Assembly (NCBI GenBank): GCA_026874595.1
Contig: CM049316.1
Location: 38,511,195-38,575,194, forward strand
DNA length: 64,000 bases
Direction: 5' to 3'
From: Sipunculus nudus
Lineage: Eukaryota; Annelida; Sipuncula; Golfingiida; Sipunculidae
Positions 1 to 10,205 of this stretch are shown in pieces; position 1 is the first letter of the stretch, and each line of letters begins with the position of its first letter. The position numbers and the translations under genes are program-made. The notes under the pieces are model-generated. The model was given only the letters and a program-made list of their open reading frames with translations. It was not told the DNA's origin and searched no databases.

Positions 1-137
1 AAAATGGGATATTTCGCATTTTTTTTTGTGTGCAAATCTCAAGCATGGGTCAAAACATGTGGAAAATGCCCTTATCTTCATGAATTGGGATGTGCACCAT
101 GTATATTTCTGATATTGGATATATGTGTATAAATGAA

Positions 138-138
<1 letters not shown>

Positions 139-174
<36 letters not shown>
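139..174. repeat. (AT)n microsatellite
   Basis: A run of about 36 bases of alternating A and T. It is one of many such tracts in the window and carries no gene. The surrounding stretch from 1 to about 330 is AT-rich with T-runs and shows nothing else. Confidence 0.9.
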
Positions 175-178
<4 letters not shown>

Positions 179-476
179 GTGTTATGCAAAGAACATCTTT
201 ATTCAGTATGTGATAAAAAATGGTGAATTGACGCTAATTTTTCTCTTTTTTTTCACTCTTTATTTCAAGGACGTCTACTTTTTTTCCGGAGCACTTACTT
301 TTTTTCGGTCATTTACCTTTGACAGGCCTTCCAGTATCAGGACAGGAAACCGTGGTGGGAGCACAGGGATCAAAAACATTTCTAGGATTAATTTTTTTTT
401 CTAATAACAATTTGTCACCATTCGGAAGTTTAAATTACTGGGCGTTCAGGGGTTTAGCTTTTCACTTTTTCCGCAG

Positions 477-688
477 GTGGAGACGCGCGCCTGATGCCAT
501 ACAACATGCAGAGCGCGTGTCAGAAGTGGACCTACAACGCCGAGGACCAGGCTTTGAGGAACCAGTGGAACTACATCAAAGTCCTGGACGTGGGCGGCTG
601 GTTCAAACTCAGCAAATCCAAAGTGATCGAGAAAAACTGGGAAGGCGGACAGAATCAGCGATGGGAACTTCGATACGTGGATCTGTGA
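477..688 (+). CDS. Terminal exon, ricin-type beta-trefoil-like protein (partial)
   Basis: The stretch follows a splice-acceptor-like site (TTTTTCCGCAG at 466-476) and stays open to a TGA at 686-688, with AATAAA at 692-697 directly after the stop. Read in that frame it gives about 69 residues ending WELRYVDL. Two QxW motifs are visible, CQKW near the start and NQRW near the end, separated by RNQWNYIKVLDVGGWF. Paired QxW motifs and an LDV segment are the hallmark of ricin-type beta-trefoil repeats, which usually bind sugars; the family call is an inference from this partial repeat. An ATG at 494 lies inside the exon and is probably not the true start. Upstream exons lie outside the window or were not recognised. 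The sequence on both sides is duplicated near 19.84-20.3 kb, but this exon is missing there. Confidence 0.45.
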
Positions 689-1224
689 AAAAATAAAAAC
701 TTCAGCCCTAATGTAAAGGCCTTAATTAGAACACATAACTGATGTCGTATACTGTTTGGTGACTTTTTGCATAAAAAAACAAGATATGACTGAATACTCA
801 ACTGCCATTCGTCAAATCCTCATCTGCCTCAAGGAGAAAGTGACCAGGTTTTTATTCTAGATACGGAAACTAACTCTTGAATAACATTAATGATCTGATC
901 ACTTATAATGGATCTAATATGTAACTCATTAATAATCAGAGCAACCTAACTCATTTAAGGCCTCAGAAAGATTTATCTCCTTATTTTAATCTGATCAGTT
1001 CAAATCATCATTAATTAGATATTCAATCAATATTTATCACATAGGCGGCGAAAACGGTGGGGGGGGGGGGGGGTCCCCCGAAGACACATTTAGGCCCCCC
1101 CCCCCCCTTAATATGGTGTAAAAACATAAGGAGTACCAGTATTCCTCAAAGTACTGTTACTATATTACCCTGTACAGGACTGTAATAGACTACCCCCTCC
1201 CCATATCAACATCACTATATTTCG

Positions 1225-1266
<42 letters not shown>

Positions 1267-1385
1267 AGTATATACACATATATAAGTATATATATATATA
1301 TATATATCTATTTGAAGGAATATATACATAGGCATATATGTGTGTGTGTGTGTATCTACTATTGCTCCCCCATTGAATATTTAGC
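689..1385. other. Gene-free spacer with G and C tracts and (CA)n
   Basis: I see no gene here. A run of about 15 G near 1060 is followed by a run of about 14 C near 1095, so the two can pair with each other. A (CA)n tract spans about 1227-1262 and (TA)n follows. The text from about 880 onward matches 19.90-20.34 kb, which also has a shorter G tract, so it is part of the large duplication. Confidence 0.7.
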
Positions 1386-1692
1386 TTCGCCGCCAATGTA
1401 TCATCAATATTGAAACAATATTGGAAAAGCGTTGTATTTAAAATTGCTTCAACCTTGAATCGTCAACATTCATTGATATTCCTCGTCAAATCAATTTTGA
1501 TTCGATATTAACAACTTTTTGAAAAATCAAGATTGAATTGCTAGTGGAAAATCAGCATTGATCCATTGTTGAAACCTAGTTGATCATCAACATTGAACCA
1601 TCAATGTCAAATCATCATTGATATAATGTTAGAAACGAGTTGAAAATATCTCAACCTCATTTCAATTTTTTTGGATATTGAAAAAATGTTGA
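1386..1692. repeat. Short palindromic TTGA/TCAA repeat cluster, copy 1
   Basis: About 300 bases dense in near-palindromes built from ATTGAA, TCAACATTGA and TTGATCATCAA. The same cluster occurs at 20338-20655 in the duplicated block with many substitutions. It resembles, without sharing the exact unit, the GGTTGAAATCAACC cluster at 41.4 kb. No open frame is present. Confidence 0.7.
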
Positions 1693-2779
1693 ATACCCAC
1701 TGGGAGTTTAATCCCAGTTTTGTAACATGGTCCCCGTCTCCCGCAATAACCACTTGCATCTAAGATGTAAAACGTATTTGGTAAGATGTAAAACAGGACT
1801 GTCTTACATTCCTGTTACTTCGTGCATTCAATACATTCGTAAAGATGACATATTTTTATGAAGCAGATTTTTAACCATCCTGGCCCGAATGCAGTGAAGC
1901 CCAAAATACCCCACCAAGCAGTCCCAAACAAGCATTTGGACAACATCTCTTTGATTGGCCATAGATTTTTAAAAAATTGACCAATACTGTCAATTTTATT
2001 GGAAATTATGCTTAACATACTTAAAAATCAAACAATGGGGTGTTTTTGATGCTCCAGCACATGATGGCTAGAGCCAACCAGAGAAAGTCAGGTTCAGGGC
2101 TTGGTGACCCCGAGTCTTGCAAACAAATGGGACCACGTGACCTACATGGTTGAGGATGTCCGGGTGTAATCAATGTTTTGGCGTCACAATATTTCGTGGT
2201 TTAAACATTGAAAGGTCCCTAACAACAGCGTCATAGGTGTTTGTTAATCCCCACCTGACGGCCCCGGAGAAAAGAAACCGCGGGCGGGAAAATGTTTAGA
2301 AATTGCGTCAGTCGCCCGTTTGCCTCCTAACACTAAACATCGGGGAAGGTCAGGTACCGTATTTTGTTCAGCTTTTTGCAACTAGAATTGGTTATATCGT
2401 TATGATTTACGCAAATTAAAAGCAGATATATATATAGATATATATATTTATTGTATTTATTGGTAAATTTGTGGCAAACGGGCGGCTCATTTGTATATAT
2501 TACTTGTAATAATTTTGTGATTAATCCCACCCACCCAGATCCCTGCTTATTGTTACGCTTCGGGTGATGGGTGATGGAGTGTAATTTTGGTGTAATAATT
2601 GAGGAACATGCTTAAATTTATTATTTGAGGAATATGTATAGCCTATGTTCTTCGGCTTCTGTAAAATTAATATACACACGGACACACTTGCACACACACT
2701 TATGCACAAGTCTTGTGAAATGTCGCCAAACATAGAATAAAATGTTTTCCGTAATTTTTGTCTTGATGTTTTCGCTCAA
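1693..2779. other. Gene-free spacer
   Basis: Nothing recognisable as a gene, RNA or element boundary. Short (TA) runs occur near 2430-2450 and a (CA)-like stretch near 2673-2700. Confidence 0.5.
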
Positions 2780-3160
2780 TTAGTTTCTCTATAGATATAT
2801 TGTGTCATAGACAGGGCAGACGGTTTCCCACTTAAGTTGATAGCTCCATTTAAGATGAGTATCGGTTTGAGCAAATCTTATGAGCGGGTCTGCGAACTCA
2901 GCGTTAGGTTCATGAAATAAACACTTAAGTTATCACTATATAATGAATGCCAAATAAAACGGTGTATAGTTTTACTCAATAATTTAAAACTGGTCTTAAT
3001 TTTGTTGCTTGTGTTGATGCCATATACAGTGTAAGCCCTGGCAAGTAAGTAGGTCTCAAATTTCATAACTTCCCTGAGGGCACCTCTCTGTCCACTTCCA
3101 TTAATTCCTGGAATTTAAAGGTTCAACATTATATGAATTTTATTTATTTAACATAGATTG
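2780..3160. repeat. Duplicated spacer, partner at about 21.29-21.55 kb
   Basis: The text around 2870-2960 (GAGCAAATCTTATG, GGGTCTGCGAA, CACTATATAATGAATGC) is repeated at 21430-21515 with scattered differences. It marks the large direct duplication. No gene is present. Confidence 0.75.
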
Positions 3161-3164
3161 TACA

Positions 3165-3405
3165 ACTAGTTATGTATAATAGCTTTTACAGGGCAATCTT
3201 CTCCATGGCTCGGATGTTGGCGTTTGGTAGTCGATAAGGTGGAGGAAACCGGAGGACACGCAGAAAACAACCGAACTTGGACAGGCTACTGCATCCCACT
3301 CACTAGCCACGCCAGAAATCGTACCTGGGCCACCAGCGGAGAGAGCCGAGCGTTTAACCATGCACTTAGCTATCTAGGCGACAGTTCCAACTGTAGTTGT
3401 AATAA
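3165..3405 (-). mobile_element. tRNA-derived SINE, minus strand
   Basis: On the minus strand a pol III B-box-like sequence (GGTACGATTTCT) follows a tRNA-like head with TCTCTCCGCTGGTGGCCC. It is followed by CTCCGGTTTCCTCC, a conserved central-domain sequence shared with the SINE at 37.6 kb. The same element occupies 21600-21780, where the B box is closer to consensus (GGGTTCGATATCC). An (AAT)n tract lies next to the 5' end in both places, as expected for one insertion copied by the duplication. Confidence 0.65.
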
Positions 3406-3445
3406 TAATAATGATGATTATAATAATAATAATAAAATAATTGAT
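3406..3445. repeat. (AAT)n microsatellite
   Basis: Degenerate AAT/ATT trinucleotide tract next to the SINE. The same arrangement is at 21766-21800. Confidence 0.8.
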
Positions 3446-3654
3446 AAAACTTATAACATAATAATAAAAATAATAACAATACGTCTATAAAGGGAGCTAA
3501 AACCTTATATTGAGTAAATTATATACGGCACCTCAAAAGTCGTAACGGACTCCTTGGGGCCCTCCTCATATTTTGCCACGAGACTTAAAATATTAACTAT
3601 ATAATCTAAAATATATAGTTTTTTTCACTATTTTTAAACTATCAGTTCAGATTT

Positions 3655-3819
3655 GCTTTATAAAAAGGATTTCCAGCACAACCTTCCCAGCGCAGGGTCT
3701 CTGTACCTCCTTATCAGTCTGGTCATGGTTCTGAGTATAAACACGGTCCACGTGTACCTTTTACCACAAAAAGCCGCATGACAGGAGGTCCGATTTTCCA
3801 AATGCGCGACGGATCCGTT

Positions 3820-3830
<11 letters not shown>
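3655..3830. repeat. Duplicated spacer, partner at 21.83-21.99 kb
   Basis: TTTCCAGCACAACC, GCGCAGGGTCTCTGT and GAGTATAAACAC recur in the same order at 21830-21990. No coding capacity was seen. Confidence 0.8.
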
Positions 3831-3893
<63 letters not shown>

Positions 3894-4027
3894 ATAATCG
3901 TAAGAAAAAAAATTGCAGATTTTGTTTGACGAAAAAGTAAAACTACACGACAATAGATCAGAAATATACTAACGGTTCTAAGCGACAAGCGATTGTATAA
4001 ATACCCACGTATGTGTGTGTATATAAA

Positions 4028-4080
<53 letters not shown>
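3830..4080. repeat. Two (TA)n tracts
   Basis: TA repeats at about 3833-3890 and 4038-4078 flank a 145-base spacer. The 140-residue open frame across them on the minus strand is mostly alternating Ile and Tyr and is a product of the repeat, not a gene. Confidence 0.9.
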
Positions 4081-4081
<1 letters not shown>

Positions 4082-5248
4082 TCCTTTATTATGTATATAA
4101 TATATGTGTGTGTAGAGATAACTCATAAATATATAATAGGAAGTGGCGATAGGCTTTAATTGGTTATCAATCTGTCCTCTCATCTATCTCAAGGTCACAT
4201 GATTGCCTTTAATAAATGAATCTGCATATGTTTTGATTTGACATCGCTTAAGTTGTTTGCACTTTCTCAAAAGTCACTGCTTGTTTTCGCAAAAGCATAT
4301 ACATAAGTAGCCACAATGCCAAAGCTGCAGTCTCACATCGACATTTGCTTACCTTTCATCAAGTACTCAGCTTATCCTGTGATGTTTATACCAAGGTTAT
4401 TTCAAGTTACACTTTGGCAAGGAATAAAAAAACTTTTGGTATGGCTAACTTCAGATCAAGAACAAGAAGTCTTAACAAAACCGAATCAAATACATCATGA
4501 GATATAAAACTACCCAGAAAATATCAAATAAACGTTTTATCGATCTCAAATTGTTAATTTTATATATACTAAAGAAATACCTTATTTTCTCGCGTGAATT
4601 TAACAATAACGTGCAGCCTGTATGCGATGGGATCTATGTTATCTGGTCTATTTAAATACAAAGGTTCAAGGTATAACCTTTCGTTAATAGACCTCAAAGT
4701 ATGCCCCTTAAAATTTAAAGGGGTATAAAGGTGGCATTCCAATTATTTCGATGTATGCAGTAAGTATGCGGTACGCATGTATGAGTATGCAATTAAGAAT
4801 CCAACACATCATATTTTGATACAATGATTCATTTATACGCATGGGTGTATTCGTATGCGTTAGCAGCATTCCTTTATTGATCACTTACTTTTGCGATTGA
4901 AAACGCATAGGTAGGGTGACGGACAGCAAAATTCCACAAAATGACGTCATTGATAGGGTATTCCCCTGGCAGACGACTTCTCTACTTTACTCTTCTTTTA
5001 CCGCATACGTATTAAAATTCAGCTATACTTAACTATTAAAAGACGAAGCTTACATAACATGCATTAAAACATTTACAATAGAGGCTACTTATGCCGATTA
5101 AAATTAAATTAAATCAGGTTTTAACATATAACAAATCAATAATACGTACAGTATACATGCTGATGATGACAATGATTGGGAATATATATGCAATGACAGA
5201 AACATTCAGCATGTATTATGATAAAGAGTTAGGTATTGTATTATTGTA
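4081..5248. other. Gene-free spacer
   Basis: A short + strand frame at 4316-4507 (63 residues) has no recognisable motif. The stretch around 4590-4760 is repeated at 22290-22470 (GGATAACCTTTCGTTAATA-like text), so it belongs to the duplication. Confidence 0.5.
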
Positions 5249-6435
5249 TTATTGTTTACATAAACCACATTTACATGTTGGGCCATTCCAGTTATTTAGA
5301 TATCTTTTGAATTCTTTTAAACTATCAGAGTATTTGCATCTATTTTATAATTCATTGCACAGCTTGCTACCAACATTTTTAATAGAATCGTTGCCATATT
5401 TTGAAGGGCGAACCTTTGCAAAGAGAGTGGATATAGTTTTCATGATCGGTTAGTTGAAAATTTAAACACAGTACAATATTTGGTGTACTATTTGTTAACA
5501 TTTTGCGTACAACTTTACACAGTGATGTTATAAGTTTTCTTAAACTCTGCGAATGGGACGTTGACATACCAGCTTTTGATGACAAAACGGATTCACATGT
5601 ATTTAAATCCTAATGTACAAAACGCAAACCTCTAATTTGTAACTTCTCCAAATTATGAGTGTTTCCTGTGCAACAGAAGTGCCATATAAGTGGACAGCAT
5701 GAAAAATGACATAAAATAAGAGCTTTTAAAATGTATATACGGCACTCAAGATCAATTAATCTCGCTAGGCGATGCAAGACATTTAACTGTCTTCTGGCTT
5801 TTGCATATACATGCTTAATGTGAGAATAAAAATTAAACTTTTTGTCAAACGTAATTCCACGGAGTTTTGCTTTGTTTTACCGATTTTTCACATTTAATGC
5901 TTCTTTGTTACCAGCTGATATAATACTAAGAACTTCAACATCACAATTGCCCATCACAAACGGTTGAAATTTGTCAGGATTTGTTTGCATATGATAAGAT
6001 TTGAAATAGTTTATGTCTATGTTTGACTCATCCTCAAGAACCTTTTAAGTTCTTCTTGTGATTTAATGTATAATACAAAATGTTATCATCAGCATAATAG
6101 TATATGACGGGTCTTTTCAGTACAAAGGAAATATCATTGATGAATATTTAAAAGAGGAAAGGTCCTAGCATGGATCCTTGTGATATTCCTTTATCAGTAT
6201 TAATCCAGATGCTATAACAGCCACCATTTTTAACCTTTTGTCTCCTTTTAGATAGATAGCCGCCTAACATCATGACTGCTTTGTCTGACCGTTTATATAG
6301 GAATTAAGTTTTGCTGTAAGGAGATCATGAGGCATTGAAACGAAAGCCCTGGATAGACCCACCAGATGGCCCTTATCCAAAGCTGAACGCCTGTCCTCCA
6401 TGCACCAATTTCATCTAGGAAGATAGTAAACGGAT
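5249..6435 (-). pseudogene. Fossil non-LTR retrotransposon (LINE) reverse transcriptase
   Basis: Reading the minus strand across several frames gives a decayed non-LTR reverse transcriptase. In order there are ALDKGHLVGLSRAF (about 6395-6355, the conserved RT entry motif), GISQGSMLGPFLF followed by a stop and IFINDISF (about 6190-6130), and YYADDN, the YADD form of the catalytic YxDD box (about 6105-6085). Past these come a segment like the C-terminal LINE domain (LEKLQIRGLRFV) and a cysteine-rich end, WNGPTCKCGLCKQ, then TAA at 5251-5249. Several frameshifts and stops separate these pieces, so it cannot encode an enzyme. Clade assignment (Jockey/CR1-like) is a guess from the C-terminal CxC motif. 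The + strand frame at 5091-5453 is its antisense shadow. Confidence 0.8.
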
Positions 6436-7035
6436 GACTGTGAATCTATATTATATATATTGTTTAGGATTCCTACTGTAAACCAAAGTTATTGCAATAA
6501 GGACTACATGCCTCATAAACTGGGAGTTGGCTCAATTTCAACTCTATCAGATTGCCCGGAATCCCTCCGGAAATTCCCGAACCTTCTATCTCGATGCATG
6601 CGAAATCTCCTCCTGGCCTGCAGTTATACAAGTCACCCCAGCTGTCATTCATCGTAAACCAAAACCTCTAAAATATGCATATCCGGTAGGTAATTAGCAA
6701 AATCGTGTCTACAATATAGAGTTGTATATGAGTAGAGAAGTTACCTGCCAAAGGGATACCCTATCAATGAAGCCAAATTATGTAAATTTTAGGCGTATAT
6801 GCTTTTTCAAACGATACAGTGCATGACTAATCGAAGCGCACTGCATACGTTTACGAAAATACGCATATATGGAACGGTTTGGAGTGTATTCTGTTATCAC
6901 TCAGGATGCCATTCTAATCCGGCTTTACACTTTGCTATCTGCTCTTTCACACCCGTTTAATCTTGTTTTTTTGTCAACTCCCTGGAGAGCATACAACCCA
7001 AGCTACCACAGTGAGTGCTAGAAAATTATTCTCCC
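6436..7035. other. Gene-free spacer
   Basis: No gene or element boundary recognised. A short + frame at 6460-6657 has no motif. Confidence 0.4.
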
Positions 7036-7575
7036 CCCGCCTCAGCAGAGCGGGAGATATAGTGATCTGTTCCGTCCGTGTTTCCGTCCGTCAGTCTATC
7101 CGTCGTGCCGTCCGCCTGTCCGTCCGTCCATTAACACTTTTATGCGACTCGATATCTCCATAAGTTTTACTCGGATCTACTTCAAATTGTGGTAGCAGGT
7201 GTATCCTATGGTCTCTAGAGCTGTTTTATGTTTTGGATTTTTATTTTTTTTTATACAATTTTTTTTACATTCCATAGGTGACTTTATTTAAAATAAATAC
7301 TGGGATCTACTTCTTATTAAAGTAGATGGTGTAGTCTCCAGAATTGATTAGATTTTTTATCACACTTGAATGATTTTTGGATGTTGTACGCCCGTCTAAG
7401 ACGGGACATGTAATGGTCACTCCGTCCATCCTTCTGTCCTACGTCCGTCCATTAACTTTTAGTGTCGCCTCGATCGCTTTCCAGGGCGCTGATGGATCTT
7501 CATAAAATTCACTATAATAACCATCACCATAACAACATATTATCTCACCCAAGTTCGATAATATACTGAAAACAT
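7036..7575 (+). repeat. Dispersed repeat with CCGTCCGTCC runs (family R3), copy 1
   Basis: Contains two CCGTCCGTCC-rich stretches (about 7073-7132 and 7422-7452), CGATATCTC and GCCCGTCTAAGACGGGA. A matching copy with the same order lies at 22490-23215. Related sequence is at 20690-20905 and around 9330-10205, where another element interrupts it. It is non-coding in all frames. Confidence 0.7.
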
Positions 7576-7584
7576 AGGGATGAC

Positions 7585-7708
7585 AATCTACAACTTTAGG
7601 GTTGTCAAATGGGTGTACCTAAAACAACAACCCAGGTTGTCAAAACCCTCTAGGGTTGTAAAAACGGTTGTCAAATGTTTGCTGTGACAACCTATGGGTT
7701 GTCATGGA
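7585..7708. repeat. Palindromic GGTTGTCA/TGACAACC cluster
   Basis: About 125 bases hold six or more copies of GGGTTGTCA or its complement TGACAACC in both orientations, spaced 15-30 bases apart. Adjacent copies can pair to form short hairpins. Confidence 0.7.
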
Positions 7709-7738
7709 CCTGTCAGATTCATCCGTATACACTCTTTT

Positions 7739-7740
<2 letters not shown>

Positions 7741-7818
<78 letters not shown>

Positions 7819-7835
7819 AATAATAATAATAACAA
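7741..7835. repeat. Compound (TC)n(TA)n(AAT)n microsatellite
   Basis: About 40 bases of TC, then about 35 of TA, then a short AAT run. The open frames that cross it on both strands are repeat artefacts. Confidence 0.95.
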
Positions 7836-8066
7836 ACATTTTCAAGTAAACGTATATTTATTAATACCAAGTGGTCGTGTAACTTGTGATACGTGTATTT
7901 GTCTGCAACAGTTTTACGACTGATTATTCCTTACAATGTGGACAGGGTTCTGTCTGAGTGTGTTTCAGTGTTCACAAAAAGAGTAAATGTGTAGCTTTAT
8001 TATATCGTCATCCACCTCGGCTTCCTCTCTAGCAAGTAGTTTACCACTCCAAAGTTGGGTTCACTG

Positions 8067-8925
8067 CTACCCGCGTGACGAGCATATAGCTCTCTTCATT
8101 TTCTGCTTCTGTACTTGAACAATAGACTTGGCCTGGTCCCTCCTACTCGGGGTTACAAATCTGTAACGAAGATGTTTTCTCCAGAGCCAGAGTGTCTGAA
8201 AATACAAAATAAAATGTAAAATTCCATGAAAAACACATTTTATATGACAGAGTTGTGTGCAGGATTTTGTATCACAGCTTATATGACTGAATATGTCATC
8301 CTGATAATTTTTATTTTAGATGCTACATTAGAGGTGTACTTTATATAATATTCATATTTGAGGGTTAGTTCCTGAAATTAAGGAGTCCTCGTCCCATTCA
8401 TCTCCCAAAATGTGTGCTTCAACAATGCAAATAAAAACTTAAACAACAGTGTCATGTGAAATGTTATCTGAAAATATTCATTATACATTTTTTATAAATG
8501 GGATTCATTGTAATAGAGTCACTTACCATATGTTTATTTGCAAACAATCCATCCACATGGCTCAACAGGGCCTGAGGTACGTCTGTGTACTAGTTGTCAG
8601 GTGTAGGGTAGCTGCAGGAGTAAAAGGATGTATTGACAACTTGTATAATCATGTTCACACACACACACACACATATATATAATATTACAAATTTGTTATC
8701 CTGTCATTTATCAGTCAGTGGCTTGAAGTAAATCCATGTGTTGGGCACATAATTGCAATTTGTTATTAATATAGGACTACTGGCAACTTAGAGCAATAAG
8801 CCAGGATGACAATAATATTAGTACTATACCAAACATTTACAACATATGAAATATTAGGTCTTCATTGAATTTACATTAAGTTTTTTTGTTTATATACTTG
8901 TCATATCCATAAATGTTCTATATAC

Positions 8926-8976
<51 letters not shown>

Positions 8977-9086
8977 CACAACACGTACAGCAAAATTAAT
9001 TAATAGTTACCTGGCAGGTTGGGTGATTCTCCAATGTCAGCTAGCTGTATTCTTCCTCTTCAGGCTCGTTGGTCCAGGAATAGACT
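8067..9086 (-). pseudogene. Spliced but non-coding or decayed gene, three putative exons
   Basis: Three minus-strand blocks have good splice borders: 9011-9086 (acceptor TTTGTAG, donor CAG|GTAAC), 8527-8611 (acceptor CTCCTGCAG, donor ATG|GTAAGTGA) and 8067-8195 (acceptor GTATTTTCAG). The last is open from ACACTCTGG to TAG as 42 basic residues ending KMKRAICSSRG. The first contains SWTNEPEEEEYS before a TAG, and the second has a stop in every frame. The set therefore looks like a long non-coding RNA, UTR exons or a pseudogene rather than a working gene. Both introns are short. No family was recognised. Confidence 0.3.
8930..8974. repeat. (TA)n microsatellite
   Basis: About 42 bases of TA lying between the putative exons described at 8067-9086. 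Confidence 0.95.
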
Positions 9087-9329
9087 CTACAAAATATTTG
9101 AAAAATACTTTTACTACACAGATGACCATGACCATTGAGAATTTATTTATTATTTATGAAAATTAAACCTTATATATTTATATGTGTGTGTGTGTGTACT
9201 GAACCTGCTGTATTATGTCACAATCACACTGTAAAGACTCAGGAGTACACATTACACCAAATTTTGATTGTTTTTTAATGAACATACATTTAGCTTTACT
9301 AATAGGTGTATAATAGGCAAATTCCACGC

Positions 9330-10205
9330 ATATTTATTGGGGTCAGAGGTCACAAGGCTACTTTGTGGTTCCACCGCGATTGCTTACGAGGAATTAGTCC
9401 GCCAAGTACTGACTCCATTTATCTGTGATATTGAGTCCGACCGTCTAGCGGTGAGAGTTCACCCTGCCGTACATTGAGGGACCTGTAACATGAATTATCA
9501 CTGCTTGTTGTGCTATAGAGAAACAATCTTGTATTTAAATATAGAAATAAACTTTTTATGTATCAAATTAAATCGATATATCACCTTTATGTGCGCCTGT
9601 TAATGTTTTGAACTGCCGGGATTCAGTTGTTTCATATGCCAACTGGACACCGCCGGAAAAGGAATCCCATGCAAATTAGGTGGGCAATCTATGCAAAAGA
9701 TGAATTCAGGGGGGCTTTTCCCAGGAATACCAGTGCCGTGCACTAGGATAGACCATATTTTCATAAGCATCCTTCCCATCATACATCGCGTGTTGTCAAT
9801 GATGCTCATTTCCTATTGGTTGTTCCAACCGGAAAGCGCCATCGGCCAGACGGAGACGAAGCAATATCTGACTTCCTCCAGAGTAAGTGCCCATACTTTA
9901 TTAATGCTGATCATCCAGCAAAAGTTTTGGTCCCAACGGAGTCTAAGCATCTGTGACAATTATAACATGTGGGGTTTGTTTGGTGTCCTCTCGCTTCACA
10001 AGGCATATACGTGTCTGAGGGTCTGTACGGATCCGTACAAACTTAGATAGTATAGACTCTCCCCGCTAGAGGCTGCAGCGCTTGTATTGTTTACTATATA
10101 TATGTCAGCGCTGCAAGACTGCAGCAAACGAGGAATACGATGGATTTAAATCAAACTCAGCAGAAATATTAATCAATATAAAATATCGCCTAATTTCGAT
10201 ACAAG
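9330..10205 (+). repeat. Repeat family R3 fragment, split by a later insertion
   Basis: The left part (about 9330-9394) matches 22990-23050 (ATATTTATTG, GTCAGAGGTCA, CCGCGAT, CTTAC). The match continues only after 10127 (GGAATAC, ATCAAACTCA, CAGAAAT), as at 23063-23100. The intervening 733 bases are the separate element annotated at 9395-10127. Confidence 0.65.
9395..10127. mobile_element. 733-bp non-autonomous element with 9-bp target duplication, copy A
   Basis: The element begins TAGTCCGCCAAG and ends GACTGCAGCAA. It is flanked by the direct repeat ACGAGGAAT at 9386-9394 and 10128-10136. A second copy with the same two ends lies at 52054-52787. The flanking R3 repeat is continuous across the insertion point in the copy at 23.05 kb, which confirms the borders. 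No terminal inverted repeats and no open frame of note are visible, so it must depend on a partner for movement. The two copies differ by scattered substitutions and small indels. Confidence 0.75.

Noticed and set aside
3761-4183. 140-residue minus-strand open frame
   Set aside because: Mostly alternating Ile and Tyr from (TA)n; no protein-like composition outside the repeat.
5091-5453. 120-residue + strand open frame
   Set aside because: Antisense shadow of the LINE remnant's C-terminal part and its flank.
7640-7923. Open frames on both strands with IYIYIY, LSLSLS and ERERER runs
   Set aside because: Translation of the (TC)n(TA)n microsatellite.
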